Shown here: piece after piece, positions 43,296-54,100 of the stretch
Layout of the letters: the number at the start of each line of letters is the position of its first letter
Position numbering within the stretch: the first letter of the stretch is position 1
DNA from: Cymbomonas tetramitiformis
Lineage: Eukaryota > Chlorophyta > Pyramimonadophyceae > Pyramimonadales > Pyramimonadaceae
Reading direction: 5' to 3'
NCBI GenBank assembly: GCA_001247695.2
Contig: LGRX02003669.1
Span: 1 to 64,000, forward strand
DNA: 64,000 nt
Notes under the pieces: generated by a model
What the model was told of the DNA's origin: nothing
The model's input: only the letters and a program-made list of their open reading frames with translations
The model's database searches: none
Position numbers and translations under genes: made by a program

Positions 43296-44700
43296 ATGTC
43301 TGCAGTTAGGCGACTAATTCCGCTTCTGGATCGTGTTTTGGTGCAAAAGGTTGAACCTCTTACGAAGTCTGCGGGCGGTATCCTCTTGCCGGAATCTTCA
43401 ACCAAGGTGAAGATCAAGCTGCCTTTATGGATCATGCACAGGCTCTCAATTTCCAAGAAGCTACTGATTCCCGATTTATGTTTACAATTTCTTAACACTT
43501 GGTTGGATGATATTATCTTCTCGGTGCCAGAACAAGAGGCTTTATGTGCACGGACTCGTAAGCGGTGACTGCGGGTTGTATAAGTCTCAGGGCGGTTCAT
43601 ATAGTTGACTGTCGTCCTCGCAGCTGCGACGCAAACGAATCTAAAAGTCTTTGTCTTTTTTGTATCAGATGAATGAAGGTGTGGTAGTAAAGGTTGGATC
43701 CGGCGGTCGCACTCGGGATGGAACACCTATTCCAATGAGTAAGAATCCATTGCTGCCCGTTTCCTGCCAATGGTACTGCACAGGGATCTGGCAAAAATAT
43801 ACGCAGTGCTTTTGGAACGCGCACAAGTTTTTTATTATACTCGTTGCTGGAAACTTGTTTTCCTATGGTGTGAAGAAGAGAGTGGTTACCGCTTGTTGGA
43901 GGCGATCTACGCGTCCACTTCTGATACCGCGCATTTTGTCACCTTACTAGATAGCTTTGATCCTGCCTTATTTTCTGTGGTAATCTTATCTTACCACAAA
44001 TAATGTTTCTGATTACCCTCACTCACAGGTGTGCAAGAAGGGGATAAGGTGCTGCTCCCAGAATATGGAGGCACTCCAGTTAAGCTCGGCGGCGACGAGT
44101 GAGTGGTTCCTCACAGCACTCGCTTTTCGCGCTCCACCACCTCTTGTTTGCGAAAAACATCCCCTTTCACGGCCACTTTAAACTTTGTAGCGCTCATTTC
44201 TTCTTCGCTTTCTTACTCTCGACACTCTGTCGTCGCTCACCACTCTGCATTCGCTCCGAGACAGCACATTCTGTTGCCTAACTTAAAGCTCCACCGCGCG
44301 CTTGCCCTTTTCCTACTTCGACCGTCAAGTTCTCTTGCGCAGCGTCAAGTTTTGGTGCCTGATAATGCTGCGTATACCCGTCTGAGACTTCTTGCGTATA
44401 TGTTGTTTCGACACATCTTTGGCTCGGCGCACATTCTTGTATTCGCTTCAACAACGTATCCTGCACGCGGTTTGCTGTTCTTGACCGTGCATGCAGTTCA
44501 ATCTGCTGTCCATTAACGTAGCACTGTTTTCTTCGTATCTCTGTCGATCCTACGTGTTCTTCAGGTGTCAAACTTAACTCACCAAGTTTCACCCTTGGAA
44601 CCACGTTCGATGTAGTATTAGGCACTGAAACGTCTCTTATGTTGAATGCAGTTTCACGTTGTACCGTGACGAAGACATCCTTGGAATTCTCAAGGAATGA
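43296..44700 (+). CDS. CPN10: Chaperonin 10 (GroES/HSP10 family)
   Basis: The co-chaperonin ring that caps Cpn60 in mitochondria or plastids. Four exons: 43,296-43,406, 43,669-43,738, 44,029-44,098 and 44,652-44,700, giving 99 residues, the usual length. Visible landmarks are RRLIPLLDRVLVQKVE, the mobile loop KSAGGILLPESST, VVVKVGSGG, GDKVLLPEYGGTPVKL and the C-terminal LYRDEDILGILKE. All introns are GT-AG and the split codons rebuild conserved residues. There is no obvious N-terminal targeting extension, as in mitochondrial Cpn10 whose N-terminus serves as the signal. A single GroES domain argues against the double-domain plastid Cpn20. Confidence 0.95.
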
Positions 44701-45897
44701 GGACCGCCAAACCTCATGTAAAGAAGCGACGTTCTGTTTGGCCTTGCACATTTTTATGTGAACTTTGAGGAAGAAGTTCAGAGAGTGTACACTATGGATA
44801 TAAACAAGTGTAAGCTTGCTTTTACCAGGAAATTGCGCTTTTGCAGCAAGGTATCCACGCATATTGAATTGCCGAAACAGGAAAACTAGCGACGTTCCCT
44901 GGCAGGGAACCATAAAGAGATGAACACTAGTTAAATTTACCTTTAGTACTGAAGTGACTTAGGTCAAAGAGTACATACATCATTATCTTCGAGATCCTAT
45001 GAAGCTCAAACCTGATGCACCAAGTCTAGACAGGTGACCTCCCACTGCCTGTGTTGGGAAACGTGCACACAGTTGGAGCCGAGTTTTGTATAGTTGCATT
45101 TTTGTAGGGGACGAGTTCATAAGTTAGGAGATAGAGTGCACTTTGCCGCATTGTTCGTGTATTCCTTCACAACAATCATTGGTTGGGCAGAAGTAAGAAT
45201 ACATTTAGTCGCCCATGTGAACTCTTATGCTTAAGGGGTATACATCCCACGTGAGCATATCCCCAAAAGTAACTTGTGAGGAAATGTACATGTCCAAGGT
45301 TATGAAAGCCATTTAAAAATCGCATATCGGAGAGGTAAATGAGTTACGTGCGCGGACGTGCTTGGTGCAAGCATGATAGATCTTTAGGCCTCAAAGGGCG
45401 CGAAAGAATAGAACTTTGGATGTTTGTGTCCTAAACCTTGGCTCAAGTAGCAGCAACACCAGCAAAGCGCGTATCGCACCGCTCAAATCGTGCGATCAAT
45501 TATAACGAAACCTGATCCAACGAGTGTCAAATGAAAACGCAGTGGCCGCCGACAACCTCGTCGTCGTCCAGCTGCGTACCTTTCATTCTAACAGTCAACC
45601 GCGACTAACAACTTCATAGTTCGTGATGCGCGATGGCGATGAACAACGTGATTCGTGATTCGCTATGCACGCAACCTCGATATAGCCATTCGCGTCTCCT
45701 AATTTTAAATCATATCATACAGGTGTGACAGTACAGCCAACACACCAGCAAGTTGTGGCAGCGATCATTCAATCTTTTTGATGGTATCGATTAATCGAAA
45801 ATATGTTATTAATCGATGAGAAAATGATTATCTAAATCATTAATATTAATCGATATGTACCTTGCTTTAAGTTGGGCCCAAGGGACCATCGATATGT
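44701..45897. other. Intergenic DNA downstream of CPN10
   Basis: No supported gene. A 211-codon frame on the minus strand (44,278-44,913) overlaps CPN10 exon 4 antisense and is probably chance. The stretch ends at the TATGT target duplication of the LTR element (45,893-45,897). Confidence 0.5.
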
Positions 45898-46112
45898 TGC
45901 TAGATATACAGGGCCGATATATATATATGGTTTGTTATACCCTAAGATAGGGTTTCGATATCAGAACGGTTGAATTGATGAGATAAAAGAGATAAACATA
46001 TACCTGACTTTAAGTTCAGGGATTAGGTTTCGGCCTACGAGTGACGGTTACCGAGACTACTCTAGGATGAGGCAGGTGACAGATTTTAGGTGTCGCTGTG
46101 CCAAATCCAGCA
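45898..46112 (-). repeat. 3' LTR
   Basis: 215 bp, TG...CA ends, matches 62,275-62,489. Confidence 0.95.
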
Positions 46113-47042
46113 CACCACCTAGTGTGGGGACCAAACTAGGTAGCCGACACAGGAAACAAATGCCTACCGGGAGGCAGAAAAGTCAGTGCTAGTGGGTCAG
46201 GAGGCACTGTGCTCATACTGGCCAGGCCCCCTTTCCCGAACAGGCAGTGCAGCAGCTGTGCCACCACTTTCTACTGCCGAATTCGGATACACTGAAAACC
46301 CGAAACAGAGTCCATCTTGGGGCAACCTGCACCTACAGCATCTCAAACTGAAGGCAGGTTATTCTCAATCACGTCAGCACTAGCCACTTTCACAGCGCCC
46401 GGGAGAGCCGGTACCACTGTCACAGCGCCCAGGAGAGCTGGTACCACTGTCATCCGAAACATAGCCGGTGGCTGCACTGTCTGAGGTTTCATGCGTGCGT
46501 GGAGCAAAATGAGAAAGCTCCGATGTTGTCGTTGTCAATTGTGCCCGGTGTAACCAGTCGATCTCTGCGCCCGATCGAAGAGGGTCCACCCTCGCCCCCT
46601 TCGTCCGAGGCGGGTGGGGCATACGATAGTCCGGCGACGGCGATGGCGGAGCACCACCTGGCGAGGGCGGCATCGGAAGGGTCGGAGCAGCCACATGCGG
46701 CTGCGAGGGACCCGGGTGCCAAAGGTACCGGGACGGTGGGACCGCTGCGGGTGACAGCACATCAGCACCACCGACCTCGTCGTCGGTGTGCCCCGGTGCT
46801 GCGGATAAATCATGCGTGGGGCAATTTTGGGTAGAACCCAAACCTCGCTTGCCGATTGAAGATGCGCGTAAGGCCGTTGTCGTCGCCAGAAGCATCCCCG
46901 GCTGCCCGTGAACGACACCACCGACCGGTGGAGCCGCCTCGGCGCCCATGCCAACACCACCGAAGGCTGAAGCGGCCGACGGTACAGCAGCGGCACACAC
47001 GATGAAGAACATGCAAACCGCGAGTGACGTCAGGGCGGAATA
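46113..47042 (-). pseudogene. 3' part of the LTR-element second reading frame
   Basis: A Pro/Ser/Gly-rich frame (46,380-47,042) with a short hydrophobic stretch (VCMFFIVCAAAVP). Across the CACTA insertion it is in phase with the frame at 60,080-60,247 once one copy of ATA is discounted, so it was one frame before insertion. No recognised domain. 46,113-46,379 is non-coding. Confidence 0.5.
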
Positions 47043-47070
47043 CCCTACATTCTGGGAAAACCAGAAGACG
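47043..47070. repeat. CACTA-type left terminal inverted repeat
   Basis: 28 bp, matches the inverse of 60,052-60,079 with one difference. Confidence 0.95.
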
Positions 47071-47705
47071 CGTCTTCTGAACGTCTTCTGAACGTCTTCT
47101 GAACGTCTTCTGAGACGTCTTCTGGGTCCAGAAGACACCCAGAAGACGTCCAGAAGACGTCTTCTGCGCGCATTCTAATGTCTACCATCTTCTGGTTTCC
47201 AGAAGACGTTCAGAAGATCTTCCGGGAAGACGTCCAGAAGTTATCTTATGGACGTCTTCTGTATGACTTCTGTACATCTTCTGAATTCCGGAAGATGTCT
47301 TCTTGATATCTTTTAGGTGTCTTCTGTACATCTTCCCGGAAGATCTTCTGGACGTCTTCCAGAACTCAGAAGATGGTAGACATTAGAAGTCGCGTAGAAG
47401 ACGTCTTCTAGATGTCTTCTGGATATCTTCTGGAATCCAGAAGACGTACAGAAGACATCTTCCGGAATCCAGAAGATGTACAGAAGTCATGCAGAAGACG
47501 TTCAGAAGATATCTTCGGGACGTCTTCTGGACGTCTTATTATATATGTACATATCATTATACAGACATTAGAAGACGTCCAGAAGATGTCTTCTGGACGT
47601 CTTCTGGACATCTTCTGGGATCCAGAAGATGTCCAGAAGACGTCTTCCGGAATCCAGAAGATGTGCAGAAGACGTCCAGAAGACATCTTCCGGACGTCTT
47701 CTGTA
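47058..47705. repeat. Left subterminal repeats (GAAGACGTCTTC family)
   Basis: Dozens of direct and inverted copies of CCAGAAGACGT / ACGTCTTCTGG, interspersed with TAGACATTAGAAG blocks (about 47,178, 47,370, 47,560). Likely transposase-binding sites, as known for CACTA ends. Confidence 0.9.
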
Positions 47706-47830
47706 ACTCTACCAAAAGTCGCTATACGTATGCGTCCAGGTTACACGCATGCAGTTCGTTGGCAGGATGATACAAATGGAACAAAGAAGAAGGTTTTTTT
47801 ACAAAGCTATTTATTTACATATTTACAGTT

Positions 47831-49728
47831 TCAATCATCAGAACCGTCTTCACTACTAGCACTAGAAAGGATTTCCTTCGGCGGAGACCCCGCTTCGGAG
47901 GTGGTGGTTTCGTAGGCCCGATGCAAGTTCTCCTTGAAGATGGGGCGGAGGTGGCTGATGGGAACCACCAGGCCCCACTTTGACTTGTCCCCGAAGGGGT
48001 ACGTCTTCTCCTCCATCGCAGTGAGAAGTTGGGACCCGAGGCCACCCGGCCCGGCGATCTTGTCGTTCGCCTTGAGGCCCTTGCCGTACCACTTCTCCAA
48101 CCCGACAAAGGCCATTTCCATGCCATTTTGCCAGGCGCCCAAGAGCAACGGGGCGTTGTCAAAGCCAACGTCGTCCTTGTCTATGGCCAAAGAGAGCACC
48201 TGGGTGCAGTCACACAAAAGTTTACGATCAGCTGCAAATGTCACTTACGTAATTAAAGAAACTAAATACATATCCAGAAGACGTGCGGAAGATACCCAGA
48301 AGACATATGTGATATCTTCTGGATATCGTGTATTCTAAGGGTTGTGCTTGCAGAACCATACCTTGATGCCAACATACTCGCCATTCAAGTGAAGGGCGGT
48401 GACCGACTTCTTTTTCGCTGTACCCGACTTCAAGCCATGGGCGGCCGCATCCTTTGAATTGGGTGGGTGCGTTATCACCCCCGTGAGAAGGGGCATGTCC
48501 GCGGTCCATATCGCGGACTTCCCCTTCTCGTGGTAGAACCCCGTGGGGAGTATCTCCGGATCGTTCACCAGAGACTCCACCACGCAGTACAATACCACGT
48601 GGCTACCCACCTCAAACCCCTCTTCAGCATCCTCCGCCACCGCCTTCTTCTTCCCCTTCGGGTCCTCCGCCACCGCCTTCCCCTTCGGGTCCACCGATGC
48701 CGCCTTCCCCTTCGCCTTGTTGTCCTCCGCCACCGCCTCCGCCACCTTCCTAACCTTAGAGCTGCCCGCCTTTTTTTCCAGCTCCTCGATCTGCGTCTTT
48801 GACTCCAACTCGACCTGCAAGCATGCCGCCACTGAAACAGGCATATGTTAGTATGTTATACAAGAAGACACTCAGAAGACACTCAGAAGACACTCAGAAG
48901 ACAGTCAGTCATACTTGCCTATTAGCTAAGCCCTATTAACTAAGGAAGACGTGCAGAATACTCTCAAAACGTCTCTGAGGTGTCCTGGTGACGTCTTCTT
49001 GGTGAGACAACAAAACAGGTGAAACAGAAATTAATTAAGCAAATTAACGTACCCATCTCATCCTTCGCCTCACCGTCCAAGGCGTCCAAGGCCTTGGCGG
49101 GCAGCTCGTGCAGCACCAACCCGTCGATGCTGAGCAACGCTGCCTTTTTTTCCTCGTGCGTTGGGTACTTGGTTCTGGCGTCGGTCTCAATTACCAACGC
49201 CTGAATGGCGTCCGTGTGCTTGCGGTAGTATGGGTGGGCGGTCCGGGAGGCTTGCCAAACCCACTTTCCCTTTTCGGTGCCCCTCCCCGACACACAGGTA
49301 TACACCCCATACCTCCAAAATATTCTAAAATCGCAAATCATGTTCCAGAGGCGCCTGCTCACATCACGAACATCGTAGTCGTCGCTGCAGGCCAGGACTT
49401 CCTCCCTGAAGGCCGTAGCCGCAAACGCTTGGTCCGTTACGTTAAGCAGCGGGTCCAGCCGCCCGTCGCAAATCCGCTCCACCATGATGCGGGTGAAGTC
49501 CGCTTGGAAGTGGAGCCCGCCCGTCTTGGACAACTTCTTCTTGGACTCCCCGCGTTGGTTTCCCCCACCGCCTCCGCTCCCCTCCTCCCCATCCCTTGCT
49601 ACGAGCCACTTGATGAAGTTTTCGTCGCTGGCGGTGCCTCCCACCGCCGCGACGAACGACTCAAACTTCTCCCGGAGGTCACCCTCCTTCACCCCGCTGG
49701 CATTCTTTCGTTTCAAGGAATTAGACAT
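47831..49728 (-). CDS. CACTA accessory protein, unknown family (three exons)
   Basis: Exons 49,053-49,728, 48,362-48,831 and 47,831-48,199 join in phase to 504 residues from MSNSLKRKNASG to a Ser/Asp-rich end. The first exon is a largely helical domain with a GGGGG linker. The second starts with a coiled coil (ESKTQIEELEKKAG) and a Lys/Ala/Glu/Asp repeat (KAVAEDPKGK) before a globular part. It is transcribed away from the transposase, with its 3' end at the left subterminal repeats. By position it may play the part of TNPA-like DNA-binding partners, but no known domain is visible. Confidence 0.7.
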
Positions 49729-50059
49729 TTTGTTTTCTGAGTTCTTTAAAAAGTCAAACTGTGCTGGAAGTATCGTAAACGGGTACTTTTTAGCGCCGCA
49801 AAGATGCCTGGAAGACGGGTAGAAGGTCTTTCGCGTGTCTCTGACGCATCCCGTTCCGTACCCCGGTGATCGTACCGGTATCGAAACGACACCAACGTTC
49901 AAACAGGGCCGTCGATCAGCGAGCCCCTTTACCTATCGCGTCGGATCGGTCGAGTGAACTCTAGATGGTTTTTTACGGGAAAATCGAGGACTCTCTGTAG
50001 GGAAACGCGATTTTATTGAATATAACTTTTGCCGTGCAGCGAGTTTCCACCATCGTGGG

Positions 50060-50245
50060 TGCATGGCCGAGTGGTCAAATATGGTAAGCCGAACGCGTCT
50101 CGCGCGAGGGTGAGGGGTTCGAATCCCCTTGGAGGCATGGGCATCCACGATACCCCTTGTGTTCTAGCGATAAGAGGCGATTACCGCCAACGACGCCGCT
50201 AGTGCACAAGGGGCGTCGTGGGTGCCCACCCACGCCTTCATGCCA
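50060..50245 (+). other. tRNA-Ser-like sequence in an inverted repeat
   Basis: TGGCCGAGTGG (A box) and GGGTTCGAATCCCC (B box) with a long variable region resemble a type II tRNA, but the acceptor stem does not pair in the normal position. Downstream GGGCATCCACGATACCCCTT pairs with AAGGGGCGTCGTGGGTGCCC (about 50,140-50,230). Probably a tRNA-derived SINE or foldback in the spacer between the two CACTA genes. Confidence 0.4.
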
Positions 50246-51199
50246 TTTTAAGTTTCTGTAACTCATGGAGACCGTCCGATTAAGACGGGGGGGTTTTTCT
50301 GGACCGCAGATTGCACTGTCCGTTGCGCGCGTGATCGACTCTTCGACCGTTGCTAGGAGCGATGGTGCTCTAAAACAAGAGCAGTTTCTTCTACCAAATT
50401 AGGCGGCCGTTTTAACTTAGTAACTTGGTACGTTTGACCCTCTCCCGAACAAACCACTTGTTTTTTTGCAATTCTACCTTCACAGTACGGTTTTGCCCAA
50501 TATTGCGCACCTTATATGTTTTTTTGTTTTTTCGCGATTTTTTATAGTTTTTTTTCAAAAAATACAAAAACACCCAAAAAACATTCGGAAGATACCCCAC
50601 CCCAGATATCTTCTGTGCATCTTGTTACCCTCCAGAGATGTCTTTGAGGAAGACATGTCTTCTGGAAATCTGCAACTTGTAGAAGTTCCCGTCAACGTCT
50701 TAACGGAAGGCTTAGGTAGACATTAGAAGACGCGTAGAAGATCATCAAAAAAATGAGGAAGACGCCCCGAAGAGGGGTGTTAAGACGTTGACGGGAACTT
50801 CTACAAGTATCAGATTTCCAGAAGACACGTCTTCCTCAAAGAGATCTCTAAGACAACCGGAAGATGTACAGAAGATATCTGGGGTATCTTCCGCAAGCAC
50901 AGTCAAGAAGACGTCCGGAAGATGTCAGGAAATGTCTTCCGCGTGTCTTCTGCGTGTCTTCCGCGTGTCTTCCGCACCTCTTCTGGGTTCAGGAAGACAT
51001 ATATTCCCCGAAGGTGTTCGGAAGATGTACAGAAGGTATCTGGGGTATCTTCCGCAAGCACAGTCAAGAAGACGTCCGGAAGATGTCGGGAGATGTCTTC
51101 CGCGTGTCTTCTGAGTGACTTCTGAACGTCGTCTGAGTGTTTGTCTTCAGGATGCCCTCCGCACTACCTTGGCCAAGTGTCCTTTGTATAGGAGATAGA
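50246..51199. repeat. Spacer with subterminal-type repeats and a long inverted repeat
   Basis: About 75-bp arms at 50,630-50,705 and 50,785-50,860 (share AGAAGTTCCCGTCAACGTCTTA and inverse). Then a ~170-bp direct repeat (GTACAGAAGGTATCTGGGGT block at 50,864 and 51,022). No gene. It is the presumed promoter region of the transposase. Confidence 0.7.
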
Positions 51200-54100
51200 A
51201 TGGCAAGTAAACGTGCCGCGCATCTCCAAAAGGGGGAAGCGCCCCCAAAGACCAAAATGTCGTCCTTCAAACGAGCGATGCTCACTAAACCCCCCCCCGA
51301 ATCCGCGGCGGAGGTCTTCCGTCAATCCAAGCCGGAGGTCTTGAAGGGGAAGATGGCAGCGGTGCACGATTGGTTGTCTACGGTGTCGCCATCCCGCGAG
51401 CTGGATGATGAGATGACGGCATGGCTCGGGGAATCCGTCTACATTCATGAGCATTCCCCTGCAACAAGGTGCTTGCTTGTCTCCATAACCCACATGCATC
51501 TATCATGCACATTTATGCAGTTTGGAATGCATCGTACAACCGAAGATGTGTGGAGCATCTTCTGCGCAACTTCCGGACGTCTTCCACGTGTCTTCTATGA
51601 ATTCACCATCACAATGTTTTCGCAGGGCTGAAGATCATGAGGACGCGGTTCGTATTTGCGTGCCGCGTCAAAGCAACCGGCCACCTTTCGGCTTAGCCGA
51701 GCCCACTAATGTGCTTTTCTCGGTTCAAGAGTTTTTTGGCTATGTGCAAGCAATTTCGGACTTGCATGAACCGGGCTTTAAGGAGCATACGTGGGAGGAC
51801 ATTTTCTCCGATCCATTGGACTTGGCCGATGATCCGGGCACGGTGCACTTTCGACAACATAAGTGGCTGCTTGAGCCTCCCATTGGCGTCAACCTCCAAG
51901 GAATGGTGTTGAAGCTACGGGATGCAATCGCATCGGGCGAACCATATCATCGTCCTCCGGAGCTTGTGAGTGATGGGGATAGGCGGATGAATCCGCAAAG
52001 GCTTACACCTTCACCTCCGGCCCCAATGAATGAAGTTGTGGACATGACCTATACCGAAGTCCATGAGCCCGAGGACCCTCCCCCGGAGATGCCAACACGA
52101 AGGTGCGAACCGGTTGGCACGGCATGCCCATATCTCCGTGAAAGATGTATGCCTGCACGCTCCATCGGAAGTCGTTCCGAAGGCGTCCCGAACGTCTTCT
52201 GCGCATCTTCCGGGTTCATTCCGGTCAAGCTTATTCCCGGCGGATGCGTGTGACATGCTTGCGTAGGCGGATGAAAGGCCCCGCAGCATACCGCAATATG
52301 CCTCCCACGCCCGTCGAGTTGGTGGGTGAGACGCAAGGGGGCGACCGGGCCGCCGTTGGTATCACGTCCAACCGTGACCTCCTCCCCCTGGAGATGCCAA
52401 CACGAAGGTGCGAACCGGTTGGCACGGCATGCCCATATCTCCGTGAAAGATGTATGCCTGCACGCTCCATCGGAAGTCGTTCCGAAGGCGTCCCGAACGT
52501 CTTCTGCGCATCTTCCGGGTTCATTCCGGTCAAGCTTATTCCCGGCGGATGCGTGTGACATGCTTGCGCAGGCGGATGAAAGGCCCCGTAGCACACCGCA
52601 ATATGCCTCCCACGCCCGTCGAGTTGGCGGATGAGACGCAAGAGGACGACGGGGCCGCCGTTTGTATCACGTCCAACCGTGACCCCCTCCCCCCGGAGAT
52701 GCCAACACGAAGGTGCGAACCGGTTGGCACGGCATGCCCGTATCTCTATGAAAGATGTATGCCTGCACGCTCCATCGGAAGTCGTTCCGAAGACGTCCCG
52801 AACGTCTTCTGCGCATCTTCCGGCTTATTCCCGGCGGATCCGTGTGACATGCTTGCGCAGGCGGATGAAAGGCCCCGTAGCACACCGCAACATGCCTCCC
52901 ACACCCGTCGAGTTGGCGGGTGAGACGCAAGAAGATGACGGGGCCGCCGTTGGTACCACGTCCAACCGTGACCCCCTCCCCCCGGAGAGGCCAACACGAA
53001 GGTGCGAACCGGTTGGCACGGCATGCCCGTATCTCCATGAAAGATGTATGCCTGCACGCTCCGTCGGAAGTCGTTCCGAAGACGTCGCGAGCGTCTTCTG
53101 CGCATCTTCCGGGCTCATTCCGGTCAAGCTTATTCCCGGCGGATCCGTGTGACATGCTTGCGCAGGCGGATGAAAGGCCCCGTAGCACACCGCAACATGC
53201 CTCCCATGCCCGTCGAGTTGGCGGGTGAGACGCAAGAAGATGACGGGGCCGCCGTTGGTATCACGTCCAACCGTGACCCCCTCCCCCCGGAGAGGCCAAC
53301 ACGAAGGTGCGAACCGGTTGGCACGGCATGCCCGTATCTCCATGAAAGATGTATGCCTGCACGCTCCGTCGGAAGTCGTTCCGAAGACGTCCGAGCGTCT
53401 TCTGCGCATCTTCCGGGCTCATTCCGGTCAAGCTTATTCCCGGCGGATGCGTGTGACATGCTTGCGCAGGCGGATGAAAGGCCCCGTAGCACACCGCAAC
53501 ATGCCTCCCACGCCCGTCGAGTTGGCGGGTGAGACGCAAGAAGATGACGGGGCCGCCGTTGGTATCACGTCCAACCGTGACCCCCTCCCCCCGGAGAGGC
53601 CAACACGAAGGTGCGAACCGGTTGGCACGGCATGCCCGTATCTCCATGAAAGATGTATGCCTGCACGCTCCGTCGGAAGTCGTTCCGAAGACGTCCCGAG
53701 CGTCTTCTGCGCATCTTCCGGGCTCATTCCGGTCAAGCTTATTCCCGGCGGATCCGTGTGACATGCTTGCGCAGGCGGATGAAAGGCCCCGTAGCACACC
53801 GCAACATGCCTCCCACACCCGTCGAGTTGGCGGGTGAGACGCAAGAAGATGACGGGGCCGCCGTTGGTACCACGTCCAACCGTGACCCCCTCCCCCGGAG
53901 AGGCCAACACGAAGGTGCGAACCGGTTGGCACGGCATGCCCGTATCTCCATGAAAGATGTATGCCTGCACGCTCCGTCGGAAGTCGTTCCGAAGACGTCC
54001 CGAGCGTCTTCTGCGCATCTTCCGGGCTCATTCCGGTCAAGCTTATTCCCGGCGGATGCGTGTGACATGCTTGCGCAGCGGATGAAAGGCCCCGTAGCAC

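Noticed and set aside
44278..44913. 211-residue minus-strand frame overlapping CPN10 exon 4
   Set aside because: Antisense to a confirmed exon, with no family resemblance. Chance open frame most likely.
50090..50130. Functional tRNA-Ser gene
   Set aside because: A and B boxes are present but no 7-bp acceptor stem pairs at the required distance.
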